Part shown: in pieces, positions 1 through 8,225 of the stretch
How positions within the stretch are numbered: the first letter of the stretch is position 1
Layout of the letters: the number at the start of each line of letters is the position of its first letter
Assembly (NCBI GenBank): GCA_002418705.1
Contig: DIEQ01000067.1
Location: 1-15,442, forward strand
DNA from: Mageeibacillus sp. UBA5770
GTDB lineage: Bacteria; Bacillota_A; Clostridia; Saccharofermentanales; Saccharofermentanaceae
Direction of reading: 5' to 3'
DNA: 15,442 bases
Made by a program: the position numbers and the translations under genes
The notes under the pieces: model-generated
Databases searched by the model: none
Seen by the model: only the letters and a program-made list of their open reading frames with translations
What the model was told of the DNA's origin: nothing

Positions 1-1526
<1,526 letters not shown>

Positions 1527-1534
1527 AAGTTGCC

Positions 1535-1564
1535 ATTATAGTATACAATTGACGCTTGTGTACA
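1535..1564 (-). promoter_or_regulatory. Predicted queA-tgt promoter (sigma-A type)
   Basis: On the minus strand the -10 is TATAAT (1540-1535), a perfect consensus, with TGTACA (1564-1559, 4 of 6 matches to TTGACA) 18 bp upstream. A start about 7 bases downstream would fall at 1527-1529, leaving roughly 1-3 bases before the queA ATG. The element overlaps the dapA promoter on the other strand by 16 bp. The -35 is modest, so the promoter is inferred mainly from the -10 and its position. Confidence 0.55.
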
Positions 1565-1578
1565 GTAGATGCTATCAT
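1549..1578 (+). promoter_or_regulatory. Predicted dapA promoter (sigma-A type)
   Basis: TTGACG (1549-1554, 5 of 6) and TATCAT (1573-1578, 5 of 6) are separated by 18 bp. Transcription would start near 1585, giving a leader of about 60 bases. A second candidate -10, GATAAT at 1603-1608 preceded by TG one base upstream, could be an extended -10 promoter. The short leader has no room for a lysine riboswitch or T-box, and I see neither. Confidence 0.6.
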
Positions 1579-1644
1579 TTCTTCATAGTTCTTTAAATGT
1601 GAGATAATGTGTGTAAATTTAAATAGTATAAGTGAGGTAGGAAC

Positions 1645-2538
1645 ATGAAAAGGCCTGTTTTTGAAGGATCCGCCGTTGCGATCGTCACACCTTTTTCAAA
1701 GGAGGGTGTCGACTACAAAAAACTTGCTGAGCTTGTCGACTTCCAGCTTGAAAATAAAACAGATGCCATTGTTGTATGCGGCACAACCGGTGAAGCATCC
1801 ACAATGCCTGATACCGAACATCTGGAGGTCGTAAGGTTTGTCATCGACCGAGTCGCCAAAAGAGTCCCTGTAATCGCAGGAACCAGCAGCAATGACACAG
1901 CCCACGGAGTGGAGCTTTGTAAAAAAGCGACGGCTCTCGGCGCTGATGCCCTTCTATCCGTTACTCCCTACTACAATAAGACATCACAGGAAGGCTTGTA
2001 CCGTCACTTCAAGGCGATGTCCGATTCGACAGATCTTCCGATTATTCTCTATAACGTTCCGTCAAGGACCAACCTCAACATCCAGCCGCAGACAATCAAG
2101 CGGTTGTCTGCACTTCCGAATATTGTCGCCATAAAGGAATGCAATCTTCTTCAGGTTCCTGAAGTTGCAAGACTCTGTGGTGATGACCTTGTGCTGTATT
2201 CCGGTGAAGACGGACTTGTTGTACCGATGCTCTCCCTGGGTGCCAGGGGTGTCATCTCCGTTGCAGCCAACATCGTGCCTCAGGAAATGAGCGAACTGGT
2301 CCACAGCTATCTTGACGGTGATCTCAAAAAATCGCTCCAGATACAGTTGGATTTCCTTCCTCTGATTAACGCACTTTTCTCTGATGTGAATCCCATCCCC
2401 GTAAAAGAAGCGCTGAATATTCTTGGCTGGAATGTCGGACTATGCCGCATGCCATTATGTGAAATGTCCCCCGAATGCCGTGACAGACTCGAAAGCGTCA
2501 TGTCCGGTTACAGTATTGACTACGCCAAATACCATTAA
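1645..2538 (+). CDS. dapA: 4-hydroxy-tetrahydrodipicolinate synthase
   Basis: Condenses pyruvate with aspartate semialdehyde, the first committed step of the diaminopimelate/lysine pathway, through a Schiff base. At 297 residues it is a normal-length (beta/alpha)8 barrel of the DapA/NAL aldolase family. Seen: CGTTGEAST at 45-53 (the hydroxyl and carboxylate-binding loop), Y110 in TPYYNK, YNVPSRTN with Y136 (catalytic tyrosine) and R141 (aspartate semialdehyde carboxylate), the Schiff-base lysine K164 in AIKECN, SGEDG at 186-190 and GVISVAAN at 202-209. The ATG at 1645 is preceded by GAGGTAGG at good spacing. dapB follows after 61 bp, so the two form an operon. The family also includes N-acetylneuraminate lyase and KDPG-type aldolases, but the R141 pattern and dapB next door support DapA. 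Confidence 0.97.
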   Translation: MKRPVFEGSAVAIVTPFSKEGVDYKKLAELVDFQLENKTDAIVVCGTTGEASTMPDTEHLEVVRFVIDRVAKRVPVIAGTSSNDTAHGVELCKKATALGADALLSVTPYYNKTSQEGLYRHFKAMSDSTDLPIILYNVPSRTNLNIQPQTIKRLSALPNIVAIKECNLLQVPEVARLCGDDLVLYSGEDGLVVPMLSLGARGVISVAANIVPQEMSELVHSYLDGDLKKSLQIQLDFLPLINALFSDVNPIPVKEALNILGWNVGLCRMPLCEMSPECRDRLESVMSGYSIDYAKYH

Positions 2539-2551
2539 TTCTAATAGAGTC

Positions 2552-2581
2552 GTTTAAAGATGACTTAAGACGACTAAAGAT
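2552..2581. repeat. Three imperfect tandem decamers in the dapA-dapB gap
   Basis: The 30 bases read as three 10-base units: GTTTAAAGAT, GACTTAAGAC and GACTAAAGAT. The outer two share TAAAGATG (2555-2562 and 2575-2582). AGTCGT (2548-2553) and ACGACT (2570-2575) are also inverted and could form a weak hairpin. There is no following T-run, so it is not a terminator. It ends just before the dapB ribosome site AAGGAG. It could be a local slippage duplication or an mRNA structure; function unknown. Confidence 0.5.
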
Positions 2582-2599
2582 GTTCACAAGGAGATTTAC

Positions 2600-3355
2600 A
2601 TGACAGATGTACGAATTTTTCTCAACGGCTGCAATGGCCGCATGGGCAGGGTCATCACTGATATCTGTTCTCAGGAACAGGGAGTCAGCATCGTAGCCGG
2701 TGCGGATGCCAATGGCGTCCCATCTTCTTTTCCGGTCTATTCCACTGCAACAGACTGTAAAGAGGACTTTGATGTAATCATCGATTTCTCGCATGTCCTT
2801 GCATTACCTTCCGTAATAAAGCTCGCAGAACAGAAGAATAAGCCCCTTGTCATGTGTACCACCGGACTGTCCGAAGACGATAAAAAGGCCCTCACGGTCC
2901 TGTCTGAAAAATCAGCTGTATTCTATTCGGCGAATATGTCGCTTGGCGTCAACGTACTGATCAGCCTCGTCAAGAAAGCCGCCGACATTCTTTACCCGGG
3001 CTTTGATATCGAAATCGTTGAAGCACACCACAACCAGAAGCTCGATGCCCCTTCAGGCACCGCACTTATGATTGCAGATGCAATCAACGAAACACTCGAT
3101 AACAGTATGGAATATATATATGACCGCCACGATGTCCGCCGTAAGCGCGACCCCAAAGAACTCGGGCTCCACGCAATCCGGGGCGGCAGCATTGTCGGAG
3201 ACCACAGTGTCATCTTCGCAGGCCCTGAAGAAGTACTCACAGTCTCACACAGCGCACAGACAAGAAATGTCTTTGCACGCGGTGCTGTCGCAGCCGCAAG
3301 ATTCATGTGCGGAAAATCTGCCGGGATGTATTCGATGAAAGATCTGATTAACTGA
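2600..3355 (+). CDS. dapB: 4-hydroxy-tetrahydrodipicolinate reductase
   Basis: Reduces the DapA product with NAD(P)H, giving tetrahydrodipicolinate for diaminopimelate and lysine. At 251 residues it is slightly shorter than the E. coli enzyme, as is common in Gram-positives. Seen: N-terminal Rossmann dinucleotide loop NGCNGRMGRV at 9-18, IDFSHVLALP at 61-70, the CTTGL segment at 86-90, SANMSLGVNVL at 110-120, and the catalytic block EAHHNQKLDAPSGTA at 141-155, with H143/H144 and K147 as the proton-donor and substrate-binding positions. Downstream come IRGGSIVGDH and the C-terminal block SHSAQTRNVFARGA. AAGGAG sits 6 bases before ATG 2600. It is co-directional with dapA, and a strong hairpin terminator ends the unit at 3385-3419. 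Confidence 0.97.
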   Translation: MTDVRIFLNGCNGRMGRVITDICSQEQGVSIVAGADANGVPSSFPVYSTATDCKEDFDVIIDFSHVLALPSVIKLAEQKNKPLVMCTTGLSEDDKKALTVLSEKSAVFYSANMSLGVNVLISLVKKAADILYPGFDIEIVEAHHNQKLDAPSGTALMIADAINETLDNSMEYIYDRHDVRRKRDPKELGLHAIRGGSIVGDHSVIFAGPEEVLTVSHSAQTRNVFARGAVAAARFMCGKSAGMYSMKDLIN

Positions 3356-3384
3356 ACAGATAAGTTACACAATCCGGAACATGT

Positions 3385-3419
3385 AAAAGAGGAAGCTTTC
3401 AACGGCTTCCTCTTTTTTT
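3385..3419 (+). terminator. Rho-independent terminator after dapB, possibly bidirectional
   Basis: Left arm 3385-3396 (AAAAGAGGAAGC) pairs perfectly with 3405-3416 (GCTTCCTCTTTT) over 12 bp around an 8-base loop, and a T-run continues to 3419. It lies 30 bp past the dapB stop. The A-run on the left arm reads as U's on the other strand, so the same hairpin could also stop transcription from the convergent DUF624 gene, which ends at 3438. Confidence 0.92.
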
Positions 3420-3437
3420 ATAATTATAATTATGTGA

Positions 3438-4418
3438 TTATTTGGCGTCAGTTCCTTTTGAGCCCTTATTCATCGGTTTTTCCATGGATTTTACTTCGGC
3501 TTCTTGAGTGACTTCTTCGACCGGTTTGGCGATATATCGCTCAATCTGCTGCCAGACAAAAAATGTATTCAGGTACTGCACAAATGAAAAGGCAAAAAAC
3601 AGATAATAGAATATGGAAAGTGCAAAACCGGCATACGTAAAGCTGAACAGCATGATAACCGGAATAACAAACAGCACAATCAAATTGACAAGAAAAATTC
3701 CGATTGTTGGGATCAGACGCCCCAGAAAGAAGAGAATTGCGTTCCTGTATACATATCTGAGTTTTAAATCAACCGACGCAATCATCGGATAAACAAAGAT
3801 CTGGACACACATAAAAATAACGAATATCACAATAAATATCGCACTGAATATCTGGGAGTACTGGCCCTGGTAGACATTGGTATAAAAAACGATATTAAAG
3901 AGAATGACAACGGTGCCGATAACCGAGACGAGTGAAGCTATTGCTGATGGTTTCCAGTCTTTCTTCACCGCAGAAGCAAAATCAGACCACAAGAAAGTCG
4001 TGGACTCCCTGGCATAGTTGCGGTATACATAGCTGAGACCTGTCTGGACAGGCCCTACAGCTACCAGCTGCATTCCGACAGTAAACATGACCATAAACAG
4101 CACAAGCAGGAAATAAAGCTGAAGGGCGGCATTCCCGCCCGCTGCACTGCCGTCAGAAACTGCGATTCCCATATCCGACAGATATTGCTGGAAAGCCGTA
4201 GGATCAAAAATCGGATTAAGCTGCGGAAGGAAGAAAACAATGCCTGCATAGGCAATCAGCATAGCCGGGATATTAAAAATAACGAACATCAGATTGGTTG
4301 TTACAAGCTTAAAAAATTTACTGGAGTATGTCTGAAAAAAGCGTACGAAAGGCCCGTGCTTCGGATCGTCCGCATACACCCCGGGTCCTTCTTTGTTATA
4401 ATTCGGAAAAATTCCCAT
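3438..4418 (-). CDS. DUF624 (YesL-like) polytopic membrane protein
   Basis: Function unknown. The N-terminus MGIFPNYNKEGPGV and the central block GPVQTGLSYVYRNYARE...WSDF resemble DUF624/YesL proteins, a family of Gram-positive membrane proteins. I predict six membrane helices, at about residues 40-64, 99-122, 158-181, 190-214, 234-256 and 258-284, followed by a charged, Glu/Lys-rich cytoplasmic tail. A roughly 35-residue polar stretch between helices 1 and 2, together with the tail, makes it longer (326 residues) than the ~210 typical of YesL. I chose ATG 4416-4418, which has GGGGGCG upstream and matches family N-termini; an in-frame ATG at 4428-4430 and GTG at 4434-4436 are alternatives with no ribosome site. 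trmFO ends 70 bp upstream, so co-transcription is possible. Many YesL genes sit by sugar-uptake operons; this one does not. Confidence 0.75.
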   Translation of the reverse strand: MGIFPNYNKEGPGVYADDPKHGPFVRFFQTYSSKFFKLVTTNLMFVIFNIPAMLIAYAGIVFFLPQLNPIFDPTAFQQYLSDMGIAVSDGSAAGGNAALQLYFLLVLFMVMFTVGMQLVAVGPVQTGLSYVYRNYARESTTFLWSDFASAVKKDWKPSAIASLVSVIGTVVILFNIVFYTNVYQGQYSQIFSAIFIVIFVIFMCVQIFVYPMIASVDLKLRYVYRNAILFFLGRLIPTIGIFLVNLIVLFVIPVIMLFSFTYAGFALSIFYYLFFAFSFVQYLNTFFVWQQIERYIAKPVEEVTQEAEVKSMEKPMNKGSKGTDAK

Positions 4419-4488
4419 ATTCGCCCCCATGTTCACATTAAATTTTTAAAAAAACCGTTCACTCAGCCGAAACATTCTTATTTTACAC

Positions 4489-5820
4489 TTATTTATTAAA
4501 AAATTTATCTAAAGGTTTGCGGTAACTGTCAATTTTTTCAAGGGAACGCTCCGCATATTTGAGATATTTGTCTTTCTTGTTCCTGACCTTAAACCCGAGC
4601 GGTGCTATAAGCCCGAAATTTGCATTCATCGGCGAGAAAGATTTGATACTCTCATCTGAAATATAGGCAGCCATGGCACCGAGCATCGTATCATCCGACA
4701 ATGAAAGGGGCAGCGGGGCCCCGCAAACGTGAGCAGCAGCATGCAATCCGCTGACAAAGCCGGAACCTGTCGACTCAATATAACCCTCAACACCTGTCAT
4801 CTGCCCGGCAAAGAAGATTTCCGGATTGCTGCGGAGGGCGTAGTGCGGATTGAGGAGTCTTGGCGAATCCAGATATGTATTCCTGTGCATGACGCCCATA
4901 CGGAAGAATTCAGCTTTTTGAAGGCCGGGTATCATACGGAACACTCTGGTCTGCTCCGGGAAGCGAAGCCGTGTCTGAAACCCGACAATATTATACATTG
5001 TCGCGGACCTGTCATCCTGTCTGAGCTGGACACAAGCATACGGTTCACTGCCAGTCCGCGGGTCAATCAGTCCTACTGGTTTGAGAGGACCGAATCGAAT
5101 GGTATCCTTTCCCCTTTTGGCCATAGTCTCGATGGGCATACAGCCTTCAAAAACAGTCTCCTTGTCGAAATCTTTCACTTCGGCCAATTCCGCATCCACG
5201 AGTTCCTGCCAGAAAGCGTCATACTCCTCCATATTCATCGGGCAGTTAAGATAGTCATCCCCGCCCTTCCCATAACGGGACATGGCAAATACGATTGATC
5301 TGTCAATTGTATCGGACATGACAATCGGAGCTGCCGCATCAAAGAAATGAAGGGTTTTCTGTCCGAGTTTTGCAGTTATATCCGCGAAAAGCTCACCCTG
5401 TGTGAGAGGACCGGTGGCTACAATAACAACGCCTTCCTGAGGCAGTTCCTTCACTTCTTCCGTAACAACGCGGATCAGAGGATGTGCGTTGATTTTACGG
5501 GTTACAAGCTGAGAAAATTCGTCGCGGTCAACGGCTAAAGCACCGCCGGCAGGCACGCTTGTCTGATCCGCACATTCCATGATAAGTGATCCCAGACGGC
5601 GAAGTTCTTCTTTCAGAAGGCCCACTCCATTTTCAATCTGGTTTGAGCGCATCGAGTTACTGCATACAAGCTCTGCGAAAGTAGGCAGATGATGTGCATC
5701 CGTATACTTAGCCGGCTTCATTTCCTTTATTACGACAGGAATTCCGGCCTTTGCAAGCTGCCAGGCAGCTTCGCATCCGGCCAGTCCCGCTCCGATTACC
5801 GTTACTTCAGGATATGACAT
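4489..5820 (-). CDS. trmFO: Methylenetetrahydrofolate--tRNA-(uracil-5-)-methyltransferase TrmFO
   Basis: A flavoprotein that makes ribothymidine (m5U54) in the T-loop of tRNA, using methylenetetrahydrofolate as carbon donor and reduced FAD, instead of the SAM-dependent TrmA of Gram-negatives. The 443-residue length fits. Seen: FAD-binding dinucleotide fold VIGAGLAGCEAAWQLA (8-23), CSNSMRSN with C53 and GCMPIETMAKRG with C227, which match the two functional cysteines of the Bacillus enzyme, TIRFGPLKPVGL (240-251) and the C-terminal FAD loop FAGQMTGVEGYIESTGSG. The start at 5818-5820 has AGAGG about 10 bases upstream. It follows topA by 41 bp, the arrangement common in Bacillota, so it is probably co-transcribed. 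In Bacillus the next genes are codV/clpQY/codY; here a DUF624 gene follows. Confidence 0.97.
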   Translation of the reverse strand: MSYPEVTVIGAGLAGCEAAWQLAKAGIPVVIKEMKPAKYTDAHHLPTFAELVCSNSMRSNQIENGVGLLKEELRRLGSLIMECADQTSVPAGGALAVDRDEFSQLVTRKINAHPLIRVVTEEVKELPQEGVVIVATGPLTQGELFADITAKLGQKTLHFFDAAAPIVMSDTIDRSIVFAMSRYGKGGDDYLNCPMNMEEYDAFWQELVDAELAEVKDFDKETVFEGCMPIETMAKRGKDTIRFGPLKPVGLIDPRTGSEPYACVQLRQDDRSATMYNIVGFQTRLRFPEQTRVFRMIPGLQKAEFFRMGVMHRNTYLDSPRLLNPHYALRSNPEIFFAGQMTGVEGYIESTGSGFVSGLHAAAHVCGAPLPLSLSDDTMLGAMAAYISDESIKSFSPMNANFGLIAPLGFKVRNKKDKYLKYAERSLEKIDSYRKPLDKFFNK

Positions 5821-5861
5821 ATTTATGATACCTCTTGTCAGCGCTTGTCCTTCGTGCGCGA

Positions 5862-8072
5862 TTATTCTGCTGATTCCATGATAGTCTCAGGCTCCGGTGA
5901 GTCGGCTGCCTCAGGGACCGGAGCGTTCACATCCGCTTTTTTAGCTGACTTTCTGGCATTCGTCGGGCATTCACGGTTGCCGCATTTCGGATATGACTTG
6001 CCTCTGAATTTTTTCCAGACCATATAGCTTCCGCAGGTTTCACAGGTCTTGCCTTCAACAGGAAGATCCCAGCTGATGAACTTGCATTCGGGATCCGTTC
6101 CCTTTTTGTCACAGGTATAGAATGAACGGCCTTTAAATTTCCTCGAGGTATGGGACACAAGCCCCGAACCGCACAGGGGACAGTTCCCTTTAACCACAAT
6201 CTCAAGATTCTTCGTGTATTTACATTCAGGGAAATTCGAGCAGGCAACAAACTTACCGTAGCGGCCTTCTTTGATCAGAAGTTCGCCCTCCCCGCACAGC
6301 GGACAAACTTCCCCTGTTTTTTCCTGTGTCATCTCGACCTTCTCAAGATCTGTCATAGCTTTTACGACCTGTTCGTGAAAAGCGGGGTAGAATTCGGAGA
6401 GCACTGCAACCCAGTTCTTTTTACCGAGTTCAATTTCGTCAAGCATTTCTTCCATCTGTGCTGTAAAGGCAACATCGACAATATTATTGAAGTTAACGGA
6501 AAGAAGCTTTGAAACAACCATGCCCAGCTCTGTCGGGCAGAGATATTTGGTCTGCTTCTCAACATAGTTACGTTCAAGAATAGTCGAAATCGTAGGGGCA
6601 TATGTTGACGGACGGCCAATACCTTTTTCTTCAAGTGCCTTAATCAGAGTCGCTTCCGTGTATCGGGCCGGCGGCTGCGTGAATTTCTGTTCGGGTGTCA
6701 GCTTAAGGAGATCCAGTTCCTGGCCTTCGGTGAGTTCCGGGAGCTTTTCTTTTCCGGAGTTCTTCTCATCCTCCTCAGCGGTATCCTCCGTAATATCGGC
6801 ATAGGCTGCGAGGAATCCCTGAAAGCGGATTGTCTCTCCCTGAGTACGAAAGACGTGCTGTGAACAAGTAATGTCAAGAGAAACCGTATCTACTTCGGCC
6901 GGAGCCATTTGAGAAGATAAGAAGCGGTCCCAAATCAGCTTATAGAGGCGATACTGGTCATTTGTAAGAGAACTGTGAAGTGAATCCGGCGAGAGATCGA
7001 AATGTGCAGGACGGATGGCTTCATGTGCATCCTGCGAGGTGTTCTTGTTCGCATATTTACGGGGGGTGCGGGGAACATACTGTTCTCCGTAACGCTCACC
7101 GATAAGAGTTCTCGCCATCGCGAGAGCCTCGTCCGATATTCTGACTGAGTCGGTACGGATATAGGATACAAGGGCGACCTGACCCTGTCCTGCAATTTCA
7201 ACGCCCTCATAGAGCTGCTGGGCGACACTCATCGTCTTTCTCGATGTAAAACTAAGACGCCTTGAGGCTTCCTGCTGGAGAGTACTGGTTGTAAACGGGG
7301 CAAAAGGATTGCGCTGCTTGCTTCCCTTTTTAATCGAATCAACGACAAAAGGGGACTCTTTAATGTCAGCAAGGACGGCATCGGAATCTTCTTTACAAGC
7401 AAGCTTTATCCGCTCAACCTTTGCGCCTTTTTTCTTGCCGTGATATCGCGAACGGAAAGGAAAGGAAATATCCTTGGGGCTTAACTCAGCCGTAAGATTC
7501 CAGTACTCTTCTTTTTGGAAAGCATTAATCTCATTTTCGCGGTCAACCACCATTCTTGTGGCAACTGACTGGACTCGTCCGGCAGAAAGGCCTTTACGGA
7601 CTTTTTTCCAAAGAAGCGGACTTAGTTCATATCCCACGAGCCTGTCTAGGATTCGTCTTGCCTGCTGCGCATTAACCAGATCAATATCAATCGCACGGGG
7701 CTCGGCAATTGCTGCCTGAACAGCCTTGAGTGTTATTTCATTAAAGCTGATGCGGCATGATGAGGATGCATCGATCCCGAGAACACCGGCTATATGCCAT
7801 GCTATTGCTTCACCTTCGCGGTCAGGGTCAGTTGCAATATAGACTTGTTCAGCATCTTTCGCGAGATCTTTGAGCTCACGAATGACCTTCTCTTTTCCCT
7901 TCATATTAATATACGTCGGCTTAAAATTCTTCTTGACATCCACACCGATTGTAGAGGATGGAAGATCGCGGATATGTCCTACCGAGGCGGAAATCCGATA
8001 TTCCTTCCCCAGGTAACGACCAATGGTCTTTGCTTTAGCCGGTGACTCAACAATTACGAGTTTTCTATTCAT
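5862..8072 (-). CDS. topA: DNA topoisomerase I (type IA)
   Basis: Relaxes negative supercoils by passing one strand through a transient break held by a 5'-phosphotyrosine. The protein has 736 residues in the usual order. TOPRIM domain: VESPAKAKTIGRYL with E9, and TDPDREGE (81-88) carrying the metal-binding acidic residues. Active-site region: VSYIRTDSVRISDEAL with catalytic Y304. The EEKGIGRPSTYAPTIS block is at 481-496. Three C-terminal four-cysteine zinc ribbons follow: C590/C593/C611/C617, C631/C634/C654/C663 and C677/C680/C697/C702. The tail is Lys/Ala-rich, then acidic. ATG 8070-8072 is set by the conserved MNRKLVIVESPAKAK start; the ribosome site is weak (GAGAG close to the ATG). dprA lies upstream with a 132 bp gap that holds two promoter candidates, so topA can be expressed independently of comM-dprA. 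Confidence 0.98.
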   Translation of the reverse strand: MNRKLVIVESPAKAKTIGRYLGKEYRISASVGHIRDLPSSTIGVDVKKNFKPTYINMKGKEKVIRELKDLAKDAEQVYIATDPDREGEAIAWHIAGVLGIDASSSCRISFNEITLKAVQAAIAEPRAIDIDLVNAQQARRILDRLVGYELSPLLWKKVRKGLSAGRVQSVATRMVVDRENEINAFQKEEYWNLTAELSPKDISFPFRSRYHGKKKGAKVERIKLACKEDSDAVLADIKESPFVVDSIKKGSKQRNPFAPFTTSTLQQEASRRLSFTSRKTMSVAQQLYEGVEIAGQGQVALVSYIRTDSVRISDEALAMARTLIGERYGEQYVPRTPRKYANKNTSQDAHEAIRPAHFDLSPDSLHSSLTNDQYRLYKLIWDRFLSSQMAPAEVDTVSLDITCSQHVFRTQGETIRFQGFLAAYADITEDTAEEDEKNSGKEKLPELTEGQELDLLKLTPEQKFTQPPARYTEATLIKALEEKGIGRPSTYAPTISTILERNYVEKQTKYLCPTELGMVVSKLLSVNFNNIVDVAFTAQMEEMLDEIELGKKNWVAVLSEFYPAFHEQVVKAMTDLEKVEMTQEKTGEVCPLCGEGELLIKEGRYGKFVACSNFPECKYTKNLEIVVKGNCPLCGSGLVSHTSRKFKGRSFYTCDKKGTDPECKFISWDLPVEGKTCETCGSYMVWKKFRGKSYPKCGNRECPTNARKSAKKADVNAPVPEAADSPEPETIMESAE

Positions 8073-8128
8073 TTTCTCTCATTTCTCTGCATCAGCTGCT
8101 TTATTTAGGATTATTAACAACGAATTAG

Positions 8129-8157
8129 TATATAACGGATGCCCTTTTCACTGCAAA
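8129..8157 (-). promoter_or_regulatory. Predicted proximal topA promoter
   Basis: On the minus strand TTTGCA (8157-8152, 4 of 6) is followed after 17 bp by TATATA (8134-8129, 5 of 6). The start would be near 8122, giving a leader of about 50 bases. The -35 falls in the centre of the dyad at 8145-8168, so a protein bound there would affect this promoter. Confidence 0.45.
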
Positions 8158-8168
8158 ACAAGTGAAAA
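8145..8168. promoter_or_regulatory. Dyad TTTTCACT-N8-AGTGAAAA upstream of topA
   Basis: Perfect 8-base inverted repeats at 8145-8152 and 8161-8168 flank an 8-base centre. GCCC (8141-8144) and GGGC (8180-8183) add further pairing with an 11-base bulge. No T-run follows on either strand, so it is not a standard terminator for dprA. The 24-bp span covering the -35 of the proximal topA promoter suits a dimeric repressor operator or an mRNA hairpin. Regulator unknown. Confidence 0.5.
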
Positions 8169-8194
8169 TCGATGATTTAGGGCAATCTTTTACC

Positions 8195-8225
8195 ATTATA
8201 TACTTCATGAGCAGAGAAAAGTCAA
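8195..8225 (-). promoter_or_regulatory. Predicted distal topA promoter inside the dprA 3' end
   Basis: On the minus strand TTGACT (8225-8220, 5 of 6) lies within the last codons of dprA. It is followed after 17 bp by TATATA (8202-8197), or after 19 bp by perfect TATAAT (8200-8195). Transcription would start around 8188-8190 and give a topA leader of roughly 115 bases including the dyad hairpin. Confidence 0.55.

Noticed and set aside
1579..1644. Possible lysine riboswitch or T-box in the dapA leader
   Set aside because: The leader is only about 60 bases, AT-rich and without the needed stems or a terminator, so no riboswitch fits.
2992..3402. 136-residue minus-strand frame over dapB
   Set aside because: Antisense to the conserved dapB catalytic block and runs through the terminator; no start signals.
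4437..4488. Terminator between trmFO and the DUF624 gene
   Set aside because: A T7 run is present on the minus strand, but the preceding bases form at most a 4-bp bulged stem; too weak to call. A TAAAAT box there has no partner -35.
4729..5298. 189-residue plus-strand open frame inside trmFO
   Set aside because: Longest antisense frame, but it covers the conserved catalytic core of trmFO and has no promoter or ribosome site; composition looks like read-through of the opposite codons.
8141..8183. Terminator for dprA
   Set aside because: The hairpin is perfect but is followed by GGGC on the minus strand rather than a T-run; reported as a dyad instead.
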